From assembly GCA_030017895.1 (NCBI GenBank), contig JASEGV010000023.1:1-39846 (forward strand): a stretch of DNA of 39,846 nucleotides. Reading direction: 5' to 3'. The number at the start of each line of letters is the position of its first letter. Position 1 is the first letter of the stretch. The translations under genes and the position numbers were made by a program. The DNA comes from Bacteroidota bacterium (GTDB taxonomy: Bacteria > Bacteroidota > Ignavibacteria > UBA10030 > BY39). Shown here piece after piece: positions 33,067 to 39,846 of this stretch. The notes beneath the pieces are model-generated. The model saw only the letters and a list, made by a program, of their open reading frames with translations, did not search any database and was not told the DNA's origin.

Positions 33067-33396
33067 ATGCTTATCACTTTATCACAAATATGCCACAGCC
33101 GTTCCGGCGACAAAGGCGATACTGCCAATATCGGGCTTATTGCACGGAAACCCGAGTATTATGATATAATTCAGAAATACGTTACTGCTGAAAAAGTGAA
33201 AGAACATTTTAAAGGAATTTGTTTAGGCAGGGTCGAACGTTTCGACCTCCCAAATTTAGGGGCGATTAATTTCTTGCTTTACGAGTCGCTCGGCGGCGGC
33301 GGAACTGTGTCGCTGAAAAATGATGCACAGGGTAAAACATTAAGCTCAGCTTTGCTAAGAATGAAAATTGAAATAAAAGAAAAAATTGAATTATGA
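33067..33396 (+). CDS. AtuA-type C-terminal domain protein
   Basis: This 109-residue protein matches the small domain that is fused to, or encoded right after, AtuA/DUF1446 proteins. It shows ICHSRSGDKGDTANIGLIAR near the start, a VERFDLPNLGAINFLL centre and ESLGGGGTVSLKNDAQGKTL. The SRSGDKGD and LGGGG blocks are highly typical. The expected partner (AtuA family gene) ends at 25628, so about 7.4 kb of unrelated genes separate the two. It is read without a clear ribosome site, 3 bases after hepT, and may depend on the upstream module for expression. The VapC gene overlaps its stop by 4 bases. Confidence 0.83.
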   Translation: MLITLSQICHSRSGDKGDTANIGLIARKPEYYDIIQKYVTAEKVKEHFKGICLGRVERFDLPNLGAINFLLYESLGGGGTVSLKNDAQGKTLSSALLRMKIEIKEKIEL

Positions 33397-33788
33397 ATAT
33401 TGTTATTGATACATCAGCGATTATAGCTGTGATAGCAAATGAACCTGAAAAACAAAAATTAATCGATCTGACGCGAGGTGCTCATCTTTTTGCACCTGAA
33501 TCCATAAAATGGGAAGTTGGCAACGCCTTTTCTTTAATGTTAAAGCGGAAACGGGTTACACTTGAGCAAGCTATGAGAGCATTAAATATATTTGAGAGTA
33601 TCTCTCTTATGTGGATAGAGATCGACCTCAATCAAGCTTTAAAAATTGCCTATAAGCTTGGAATTTATGCATATGATGCTTATGTTATCTGTGGTGCTTT
33701 ATCGAACGCTTATCCTTTGCTATCATTAGATAAAGGATTGCTTCGGAATGCCCAGAAATTAAATGTAAAAATTGTTGAGGTAAAATAA
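33393..33788 (+). CDS. PIN domain toxin (VapC family)
   Basis: This 131-residue PIN domain RNase begins MNIVIDTSAIIAVIANEPEK with the first catalytic aspartate D6. It continues with IKWEVGNAFSLML (E41), and has YAYDAYVICGAL and PLLSLDKGLLRNA holding the other acidic residues. All four expected acidic positions seem present. It is encoded before its antitoxin, the reverse of the usual VapBC order but known in other PIN modules. The start overlaps the stop of the AtuA partner gene (ATGA). Targets in the family are tRNA or rRNA; here unknown. Confidence 0.87.
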   Translation: MNIVIDTSAIIAVIANEPEKQKLIDLTRGAHLFAPESIKWEVGNAFSLMLKRKRVTLEQAMRALNIFESISLMWIEIDLNQALKIAYKLGIYAYDAYVICGALSNAYPLLSLDKGLLRNAQKLNVKIVEVK

Positions 33789-34006
33789 TGAATACGTATA
33801 GTGTTACAAAAGCTAAGAAAAATCTAGAACGATTATTGGAACAATCAAAGAAAAAAGGTATAGTGAAAATAAAACGTGAAGATGGTCGGATATTTGTCCT
33901 GAAACCAGAAAATAATAATTCATCTCCACTAGAAGTTGATGGGATAGATTTAAAAATTGATACTGATGAAATTATCAAGATTATTAGAGAAAGTAGAAAG
34001 CGGTAA
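33788..34006 (+). CDS. antitoxin, Phd/YefM-like
   Basis: This is a 72-residue protein with the start MNTYSVTKAKKNLERLLEQS, an amphipathic helix and VKIKREDGRIFVLKPE, as in Phd/YefM-type antitoxins (prevent-host-death style N-terminus). The last 30 residues are acidic and basic in alternation and are the likely toxin-wrapping part. Its start shares one base with the VapC stop (TAATG). prfB starts 9 bases after its stop. The call depends partly on pairing. Confidence 0.75.
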   Translation: MNTYSVTKAKKNLERLLEQSKKKGIVKIKREDGRIFVLKPENNNSSPLEVDGIDLKIDTDEIIKIIRESRKR

Positions 34007-34014
34007 AAAGTTTT

Positions 34015-35122
34015 ATGTTTGAAAATCAAAAAGAAAAAATAAAACAATTATCAGAACGCCTCACGAACCTCAGGGGGTATCTTTGACCTCGATACAAAAG
34101 AAAAAGAAGTTTCTGAGTTAGAAAATAAAAGCCACTCGCCGGATTTCTGGAACGACAACATCGCCGCGCAAAAAGTAATGCAGCAAATTAGCACACAAAA
34201 GGAGTGGATTGAATCCTGGCGGAACATCGTACACAAACTCTCCGATTTAAAAACTTTGGTCGAACTTGCCGAAGAATCGGCTGAAGAATCGTATGAAAAA
34301 GAAATCGATTCTGAAATCTATCTTGTCGAAAACCTAACCTCTGAATTGGAGTTTCGCAATATGCTCAGCGGTGAGGATGATAATAAAACCGCCATTCTCA
34401 CTATACACTCCGGCGCCGGTGGTACCGAAGCTCAGGATTGGGCTGAGATGCTTCTGCGAATGTATCTACGCTGGAGTGAAAAGCGAGGTTATAAAACTTT
34501 TCTTTTAGATGAACTTGAAGGTGATGGCGCCGGAATTAAAAGCGCTACCATAGAAGTTCAAGGTTCATTTGCTTACGGGCATCTCAAAGCCGAAAGCGGA
34601 GTACATCGATTAGTGCGTATCTCTCCGTTCGATTCTAATGCACGCCGGCATACTTCCTTCGCTTCGGTATTTGTGTATCCCGAAATTGAAGATGACGTTG
34701 AGATCGAGATCAACCCCGCCGACCTTGAGTTCGACACTTACCGGGCTGGTGGAAAAGGTGGACAGAATGTTAACAAAGTTGAAACAGCCGTCAGGATACG
34801 TCATCTTCCAAGCGGCGTCGTGGTTGCGTGTCAGCAGGAGCGCTCTCAGTTCCAAAACAAAGAACGCGCGATGAAGATGTTAAAGTCCCGACTTTACCAG
34901 TTAAGGAAAGAAGAAGAAGAGGCGCGCCTTAGCGTAATTGAAAGCACAAAGAAAAAAATCGAGTGGGGCAGTCAGATTCGTTCTTATGTTTTTCATCCTT
35001 ACAATATGGTAAAAGATCATCGCACAGATGTAGAAACAAGTAACGTTCAATCTGTAATGGACGGCGACATTGATGAGTTTATCAAGGGTTATTTGATGGA
35101 GTTCGGAAGAAAAGCTATTTAA
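34015..35122 (+). CDS. prfB: peptide chain release factor 2, programmed +1 frameshift
   Basis: RF2 recognises UGA and UAA and releases the peptide. The gene is in two frames. An ATG at 34015 opens 23 codons ([16 protein letters not shown] to GYL) that end at an in-frame TGA at 34084. A +1 shift at CTT-TGA-C leads into the main frame at 34085 ([12 protein letters not shown]). The full product is about 368 residues. It holds SPF (stop-codon recognition) in [15 protein letters not shown] and the GGQ loop in [15 protein letters not shown]. Annotation from the internal ATG at 34178 would lose 54 residues. It follows the VapC/antitoxin pair by 9 bases. Confidence 0.95.
34072..34087 (+). promoter_or_regulatory. 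prfB +1 programmed frameshift site
   Basis: The sequence AGGGGGTATCTTTGAC combines a Shine-Dalgarno-like AGGGGG, a three-base spacer, the slippery CTT codon and the poor-context stop TGA-C. It is the same as the well-known Escherichia coli prfB site. RF2 level controls it: when RF2 is scarce the ribosome slips forward and full-length RF2 is made. Confidence 0.95.
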
Positions 35123-35163
35123 AAAATATATATTTAATTTGTAAAACAAACTTGGTAATAAGT

Positions 35164-35793
35164 ATGGCAGATTCATTCTCAGCATTAATCATATCAACAA
35201 TAACAATTGGAATAGTTCACGCATTCGCCCCCGACCACTGGCTTCCTTTCGTAATGATTGGCAAAGCACAAAAATGGACTAAATCGCGTCTCTCGTTAGT
35301 CGCTTTTATAGCGGGGCTCGGGCATGTTGGTTCTTCAATAATTTTAGGTGCAATCGGAATTTTAGCTGGAGTTGCTTCGATTCATCTTGAAGGTGTCGAA
35401 TCAACACGCGGTGAAATCGGTGTTTATTTACTCATCGGTTTCGGTGTCGCTTATGCTTTATGGGGTTTGAAACATGCAAGGCATCACCATTCACACATGC
35501 CCGATTTATCAAAAAAGAAAGTTGTAACTGTTTGGACTTTATTTGCAGTATTCGTTCTCGGTCCTTGCGAGCCTCTAATCCCGCTTATGTTTTTAGCAAC
35601 TGCTTACGGTTGGGCGGGCATCGCAACAGTAGCCGGAGTTTTTGGAGCAGTTACACTCATAATGATGGTCGGACAAAGTCTGTTAGGTTATGCGGGTTTT
35701 CAGTTAATCAAACGTAGCTTTGCCGAAAAGTTTTCACACGCAATGGCAGGCGGGACAATTGCACTAACCGGCTTGTTCTTATATTTTATATAA
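35164..35793 (+). CDS. NicO/UreH-like multi-spanning membrane protein
   Basis: This 209-residue protein has about six membrane segments. The first holds GIVHAFAPDHWLPF, the HxxxxDH motif of nickel/cobalt transporters of the NicO/UreH type. A His-rich loop (HARHHHSHMPD) follows near residue 110 and GPCEPLIPLMF begins the next block. A role in metal ion transport is plausible by family but unproven. No urease or hydrogenase gene is in the window. The start at ATG 35164 is preferred to an upstream TTG at 35152. It is separated by 41 bases from prfB and from the Lol genes. Confidence 0.65.
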   Translation: MADSFSALIISTITIGIVHAFAPDHWLPFVMIGKAQKWTKSRLSLVAFIAGLGHVGSSIILGAIGILAGVASIHLEGVESTRGEIGVYLLIGFGVAYALWGLKHARHHHSHMPDLSKKKVVTVWTLFAVFVLGPCEPLIPLMFLATAYGWAGIATVAGVFGAVTLIMMVGQSLLGYAGFQLIKRSFAEKFSHAMAGGTIALTGLFLYFI

Positions 35794-35833
35794 ATATTTT
35801 TTAATTTTTAATTTTGCATTTTTAATCGTCTTA

Positions 35834-37048
35834 ATGTCTTATAAATGGTTCATAGCTAAACGATACATCGCATCAAGCCGCAAATCGAGGTTCATCTCGT
35901 TTATCACCGGCTTCTCGATTGTCGGTGTTACGTTGGGAACTGCGGCTCTCATCATCACACTTTCGATATTGGGAGGTTTCGAAAAAGAAATTAAAGAAAA
36001 AGTTTTCGGATTTATGTCGCATATCCAAGTGGTAGGATTTGAAGGTCAGCCTCTCTTCAATTATCAGAAATCAATTGCTTTAGTGAAAGAGAAAGTTCCT
36101 GACGTACAAAGCATCTCGCCCTTCGTTGCAAAAGAAGCAATGATTCGCGCAGGTGATAATGTTGATGGAATTTTTTTGAAGGGTATCGAAGTAGAAACCG
36201 ACCCAACGAATATTCAATCGTACATCAAAGAAGGGAAATATCTCTCGAACAATAAATCTGACAAATCAGAAATTGTTATCGGAAAAAAGCTTGCCCGTAA
36301 GTTGGATGTTGGTGTTGGCGATAAAGTAATTGTGTTCGGTTTACCATCGGGACAAGTCAGCTATCAACCGCGAGCCTCTGTTTTTTTTGTAGCTGGGATT
36401 TTCGAATCGGGGATGGCTGAGTACGACGACTTGTATGCGTTCACACATCTTACCGATGCTCAGCGACTCTTCGGACTCGCCGAAAGTATTCTCGGCTTTG
36501 ATGTCGTTGTGGATAGTATTCCTAAAGCGACAACAATAGCAAATCAGATTCGGGAAGTTTTAGAGTATCCGCATAACGTTCTTCCTGCCGCTCAGCTTTA
36601 TCGTAACCTTTTTGCCTGGATTGAATTGCAAAAAAAACCGGCCCCCATACTGTTAGGATTGATTGTAATAGTAGCAATCGTGAACATCATCGGCACTCTG
36701 TTGATGATGGTTTTAGAACGAACACAAGATATCGGAATACTGAAGTCGTTGGGTTCAAGTGCCTCTGATATTCAAAAAATATTTTTAATTCAGGGTATGT
36801 TTATTGCCGGCATTGGCGTTGCGGTAGGTAATCTATTAGCTTTTGCTTTATGTTATTTACAACTTGAATTCAAATTTTTCTCTCTTCCGTCCGATATTTA
36901 TTTTATGAGCACTGTTCCAATTTTATTGAAATGGGATCATTTTGTAATAGTAAGTGCGATAGTATTATTGCTTTGCTTTGTTTCATCATTACTGCCCTCA
37001 AAAGCTGCTGCAAAGTTAGATGCCGTAACAACTCTGAGGTTTCGTTGA
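35834..37048 (+). CDS. LolC/LolE-type lipoprotein-release permease
   Basis: This 404-residue membrane subunit belongs to the FtsX-like ABC permease family that extracts lipoproteins from the inner membrane for transfer to the outer membrane. The N-terminus WFIAKRYIASSRKSRFISFI is typical of LolC/E. One membrane segment lies near residues 22-45, followed by a periplasmic MacB-like domain of about 220 residues. Three membrane segments follow, with LERTQDIGILKSLGSS (the cytoplasmic coupling helix) between the second and third. It shares its last base with the next permease gene (TGATG). Two such permeases and an ATPase make a LolCDE set. Confidence 0.9.
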   Translation: MSYKWFIAKRYIASSRKSRFISFITGFSIVGVTLGTAALIITLSILGGFEKEIKEKVFGFMSHIQVVGFEGQPLFNYQKSIALVKEKVPDVQSISPFVAKEAMIRAGDNVDGIFLKGIEVETDPTNIQSYIKEGKYLSNNKSDKSEIVIGKKLARKLDVGVGDKVIVFGLPSGQVSYQPRASVFFVAGIFESGMAEYDDLYAFTHLTDAQRLFGLAESILGFDVVVDSIPKATTIANQIREVLEYPHNVLPAAQLYRNLFAWIELQKKPAPILLGLIVIVAIVNIIGTLLMMVLERTQDIGILKSLGSSASDIQKIFLIQGMFIAGIGVAVGNLLAFALCYLQLEFKFFSLPSDIYFMSTVPILLKWDHFVIVSAIVLLLCFVSSLLPSKAAAKLDAVTTLRFR

Positions 37049-38277
37049 TGCGGTTCGAAAATTTTATAGCACGAAGATATCTCGCTTCGAAACGAAAAAT
37101 TCAATTCATTACAATCATCAGTTTTATTTCAATAATCGGAATTACTGTGGGAGTTGCAGCTTTACTGATTGTGATGTCGGTTTTCAACGGCTTTACCGGA
37201 ATTGTTACATCAATTTTAATCGGCTTCGATCCTCACATCCGAATTGAACAAAGCAGCGGTCTTGATTTGCAGAATTACAACCGTGTGTCGGATGTTTTAA
37301 AAAACGAAAAACTTGTTTCGGGATATTCACCATTTATTTCCGGGAAAGCTATGATTATTTCAAAAGCTTTTAATAAAGTTGTATATATCAGAGGAGTAGA
37401 TGAGGGAAAGATTGCCGCTGTTTCGGGTGTAAAAGATAAAATTGTTTTAGGTGATTTTAATTTGAGAGATGAGAAAGAATACAGTTCAATTATTTTAGGT
37501 TTGACACTTTCAGATAGATTGGGAGCAGTTGTAGGCGACTATGTGGATATTGTGAGCCCGTATGCTTTCTCCGCAGCGTTAACACCTTTCGGCACACCCG
37601 CTGTAAAAAAATTCAAAGTTACTGGTATTTACGAATCGAATAATAAGGAGTACGATTCGCAATTTGCGTATATTTCAATTGAATCGGCACAAAACTTATT
37701 CGAGATGAGTGGACGGTATTCTGGTGTGGAAGCCCGGCTGATAGATCTTGATAAATCGGAATCTTTCAAATCAAATCTTCTAAAAAAACTACCATCGGGT
37801 GTCGAAATATCATCTTGGTACGATTTGCATTCCGATTTATATTCGATGATGAAAATCGAAAGATATATTGCTTACATCCTGTTAAGTTTGATAATCCTTG
37901 TAGCTAGTTTTAATTTGTTGGGTTCGTTGTATATGACTGTGATAGAAAAGCGGCGAGACATCGGAGTGTTGCAATCGATGGGTGCATCGCAAAAAAGCAT
38001 AATAAGAATTTTTATGTATGAAGGAATACTGATCGGGCTGATCGGAAATGCGTTGGGAATTATTTTAGGATTGGTTTTGATATTCTTACAACAACAATAT
38101 CATTTATTCCCACTCGACCAGACAGTTTATATTATTCCGGCAATTCCGGTCGAGGTGCACCTATTCGATTTTGTTACAGTAACAGCCGCCTGTATGATAC
38201 TGACTCTTCTTGCATCATATTTCCCAGCGCGGCGGGCATCAAAAATAATTCCGATAGAATCAATAAGATGGGAGTAA
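37048..38277 (+). CDS. LolC/LolE-type lipoprotein-release permease
   Basis: This 409-residue permease is paralogous to the preceding one. The ATG at 37048 overlaps the upstream stop. A longer in-frame ATG at 36931 lies within the first permease gene and would add 39 unrelated residues. The start RFENFIARRYLASKRKIQFI mirrors the preceding permease. The periplasmic domain and three C-terminal membrane segments are again visible, with EKRRDIGVLQSMGASQ as the coupling helix. Which of the two is LolC or LolE cannot be said. In many bacteria of this phylum the two subunits are equally distant from both. Confidence 0.9.
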   Translation: MRFENFIARRYLASKRKIQFITIISFISIIGITVGVAALLIVMSVFNGFTGIVTSILIGFDPHIRIEQSSGLDLQNYNRVSDVLKNEKLVSGYSPFISGKAMIISKAFNKVVYIRGVDEGKIAAVSGVKDKIVLGDFNLRDEKEYSSIILGLTLSDRLGAVVGDYVDIVSPYAFSAALTPFGTPAVKKFKVTGIYESNNKEYDSQFAYISIESAQNLFEMSGRYSGVEARLIDLDKSESFKSNLLKKLPSGVEISSWYDLHSDLYSMMKIERYIAYILLSLIILVASFNLLGSLYMTVIEKRRDIGVLQSMGASQKSIIRIFMYEGILIGLIGNALGIILGLVLIFLQQQYHLFPLDQTVYIIPAIPVEVHLFDFVTVTAACMILTLLASYFPARRASKIIPIESIRWE

Positions 38278-38278
38278 T

Positions 38279-38971
38279 ATGGAAAAACAATTAATTATTC
38301 GCTGTTCAAACATTCAAAAGAAATTTGTTACCGACAAAAAGTCAAATAGCTTTCTTCAAGTTCTTAGAGGAATTGATTTAGAAATTTATGAGGGTGAAAT
38401 TGTATCGATTGTCGGTTCATCGGGTGCCGGTAAAAGTACACTTTTACACATACTCGGTGGCTTAGATAAACCGACCGAAGGAGAAGTTTATTGGGGAGAG
38501 AAGAATATTTCTGAACTCAACGATGAAACTTTAGCGAAACTTCGAACTAAAGAAGTAGGTTTTGTTTTTCAATTTCATCATCTGTTGCCTGAGTTTACTG
38601 CGCTTGAAAATGTAGCGATGCCGCAAATGATTCTCGGGAAAACTTTGACGGCTGCCCAAAATAGCGCCAAGTCGGTTTTACCACTTGTTGGTTTAGCCGA
38701 GCGCTCAAACCATAAGCCGAGCGAATTATCCGGTGGCGAACAACAGCGTATAGCAATCGCGCGGGCAATCGTCAATAAACCAAAAGTTGTTTTAGCTGAT
38801 GAACCGACGGGTAATTTAGATTCTGCTACTTCGGAGGAGTTATTCTCGCTTATTCAGAGTTTAAATAAGGAGAACAAGCAAACATTCATAATAGCCACTC
38901 ATAACGAAAATTTAGCTCATCGTTCGCATCGTGTTTTGCGAATTGAGGATGGAAAGCTTTTTCAACTATAA
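38279..38971 (+). CDS. lolD: lipoprotein-release ATP-binding protein LolD
   Basis: This 230-residue ATPase of the MacB/LolD group powers the two preceding permeases. Walker A GSSGAGKST is at residues 46-54, the Q-loop is VFQFHHLLPEFTALENV (the LLPEFTALENV block is characteristic of LolD), the signature is LSGGEQQR, Walker B is VVLADEPTGNLD and the switch histidine is in IATHNE. The gene is preceded by GGGAG and lies one base after the second permease stop. Position, signature and length make the assignment secure. Confidence 0.94.
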   Translation: MEKQLIIRCSNIQKKFVTDKKSNSFLQVLRGIDLEIYEGEIVSIVGSSGAGKSTLLHILGGLDKPTEGEVYWGEKNISELNDETLAKLRTKEVGFVFQFHHLLPEFTALENVAMPQMILGKTLTAAQNSAKSVLPLVGLAERSNHKPSELSGGEQQRIAIARAIVNKPKVVLADEPTGNLDSATSEELFSLIQSLNKENKQTFIIATHNENLAHRSHRVLRIEDGKLFQL

Positions 38972-39025
38972 TTGGTTTTTAAAATATTTTTTTTTAGATT
39001 AACACAGAAAAATTAAGGAAATAAA

Positions 39026-39298
39026 ATGGCAAAAGTAGTAAAATCGAAAGTTCACAAAAAAACCGAAATTATTTTTCCATTAGAGAAGATAAATTATATC
39101 ATCTTAGGAATCGGACTTCTTGTTATTATAATCGGATATATAGCTTTATCCGTCCCAACTGTGGAAGGATTCAGCCCGTTAGTCTTGGCTCCGATTTTAC
39201 TTATCTTGGGGTACTGTGTAATTATTCCATTAGGAATTTTATACAAGAGGAAGGAAAAACCGCCCAAAACGCTTGTTCACGGGACGGCGAAGGGTTAA
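39026..39298 (+). CDS. DUF3098 small membrane protein
   Basis: This 90-residue protein has a basic N-terminus (MAKVVKSKVHKKTE), the block FPLEKINYIILGIGLLVIII, a short loop, and a second membrane segment around LAPILLILGYCVIIPLGILY. This two-helix pattern, with KxNYII before the first helix, is the DUF3098 family, found mainly in Bacteroidota. In many genomes it lies near ftsX, but here it follows lolD. Function unknown. The upstream gap of 54 bases has no terminator, so it may be part of the Lol transcript. Confidence 0.8.
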   Translation: MAKVVKSKVHKKTEIIFPLEKINYIILGIGLLVIIIGYIALSVPTVEGFSPLVLAPILLILGYCVIIPLGILYKRKEKPPKTLVHGTAKG

Positions 39299-39430
39299 TA
39301 TTCAGCTTTTTTGATTTAAACCGATAAAAGTGTTGATTTTGCTGTAGATAAAATTGTTGATTATCTCTCAAGATTTTTGAATGAAATCGGCTGTTAGCGA
39401 GCAGAGCTTTTTAAGCTACAGAAAAAACCC

Positions 39431-39460
39431 TTGTAATTTATATAAATATTCCTTATATTT
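39431..39460 (+). promoter_or_regulatory. promoter of the tRNA pair
   Basis: TTGTAA (39431-39436) and TATATT (39454-39459) are separated by 17 bases, a good vegetative-type promoter. The same bases also fit the Bacteroidota pattern TTG-N20-TAnnTTT. Start of transcription would be about 20 bases before tRNA-Lys. A CCCCGA/TCGGGG palindrome (39467-39482) lies between. Confidence 0.5.
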
Positions 39461-39487
39461 TCACGCCCCCGACTTATCGGGGTGAAT

Positions 39488-39559
39488 GAGCCTGTAGCTC
39501 AGGGGTAGAGCATCTGCCTTTTAAGCAGAGGGCCGGTGGTTCGAGCCCACCCAGGCTCA
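39488..39559 (+). tRNA. tRNA-Lys (UUU)
   Basis: This is a 72-base cloverleaf. The acceptor stem GAGCCTG (39488-39494) pairs with CAGGCTC (39552-39558) and the discriminator is A. The D arm starts TAGCTCAGGGG. The anticodon stem is TCTGC/GCAGA with loop CTTTTAA, so the anticodon is TTT at 39520-39522. The T arm contains GGTTCGAGCC. The 3' CCA is not encoded. Confidence 0.96.
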
Positions 39560-39650
39560 CAAATTCAAGTCAAACGTGAAAAATTATAAAGTCAAAATGC
39601 TGAAAACAAATTTATTTTGGCTTTTTAATTTTGATTTTTGAAATTGTTTA

Positions 39651-39734
39651 GCGCGAGTGGTGGAACTGGCAGACACACCATCTTGAGGGGGTGGCGCCCG
39701 AGAGGGCATGCGAGTTCAAGTCTCGCCTCGCGCA
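39651..39734 (+). tRNA. tRNA-Leu (GAG)
   Basis: This is an 84-base class II tRNA with a long variable arm. The acceptor stem GCGCGAG (39651-39657) pairs with CTCGCGC (39727-39733) and the discriminator is A, as needed for leucine. The anticodon stem CCATC/GGTGG has one G-T pair and the loop TTGAGGG, so the anticodon is GAG at 39685-39687. The T arm holds GAGTTCAAGTCTC. The CCA end is not encoded. Confidence 0.96.
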
Positions 39735-39791
39735 CTGAAATCAAAACTTGACTTTATCCAAACTTAAATTTATCTTATTAGTGAATTTAAA

Positions 39792-39846
39792 TTAAGGGCG
39801 GTTCCAAAAATTGACTTATTGAATACTTTTTTTTGTATATTTAAGA
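39792..39846. mobile_element. start of a possible element related to the 20.5-kb MITE
   Basis: From 39796 the bases read GGGCGGTTCCAAAAATTG. They match the right end of the MITE-like element on its minus strand (GGGTGGTTCTAAAAAT) at 14 of the first 16 positions. TTAA directly before it could be a 4-base target duplication like TAAA there. The window ends 51 bases into the element, so its nature (MITE or full insertion sequence) cannot be seen. Confidence 0.4.

Noticed and set aside
1-39846. CRISPR array, phage genes or integrase
   Set aside because: No regularly spaced repeats, no cas genes, no capsid, terminase or recombinase genes were seen on either strand.

Overview
The window looks like a chromosomal segment of a Bacteroidota/Chlorobi-lineage bacterium, most likely an Ignavibacteria relative. 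The clearest sign is the protein fragment at the left edge, which ends in a type IX secretion sorting domain with the NYPNPFNP signature. Others are a DUF3098 small membrane protein, a GGPxDxxPP-type Ig-like lipoprotein and AT-rich intergenic DNA. This assignment comes from protein style, not from a database search.

Left part (1-16550) is housekeeping. A long minus-strand operon runs pgsA-pgpA-cinA-thpR-response regulator-recA-recX-exonuclease (6294 down to 583), with most junctions overlapping by 4 bases. Upstream lie rpmB with a strong terminator and a small outer-membrane barrel. On the plus strand, tsaD, a GT-C-like membrane glycosyltransferase with a TPR tail, mltG and an Ig-like lipoprotein form a cell-envelope operon that meets a minus-strand deoC-SPOR-SPOR operon. 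The deoC product has an unusual N-terminal extension. aspS is divergent from deoC.

Middle part (16551-34010) is accessory and partly decayed. It holds five toxin-antitoxin modules (DUF433/DUF5615, RelB/RelE, DUF433 with a broken DUF5615, MntA/HepT, VapC/Phd-like). It also holds several gene relics: a second aspS tail, a second DUF35 tail, a frameshifted VOC protein, an exported protein with a nonsense codon, and a PAP2-like stump. There is a MITE-like element with inverted ends and a TAAA target duplication. Embedded here is an archaeal-style trio of HMG-CoA synthase, acetoacetyl-CoA thiolase-like protein and DUF35 OB-fold protein, split by a RelBE module. An AtuA family gene lies about 7.4 kb from its usual small partner domain. 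An ABC exporter, an SDR protein, two methyltransferases, a CAT-like acetyltransferase and a DUF1028 protein fill the rest.

Right part (34015-39846) returns to core genes: prfB with its programmed +1 frameshift, a NicO/UreH-like membrane protein, a LolC/LolE/LolD-type lipoprotein-release transporter, a DUF3098 protein, tRNA-Lys(UUU) and tRNA-Leu(GAG). The last 50 bases look like the start of another element related to the MITE.

The most interesting points are the duplicated aspS tail around a toxin-antitoxin module, the archaeal-type HMG-CoA synthase trio in a bacterium, the DUF35 tail relic, the DeoC N-terminal extension that resembles a targeting peptide plus Cys motif, and the split AtuA pair.
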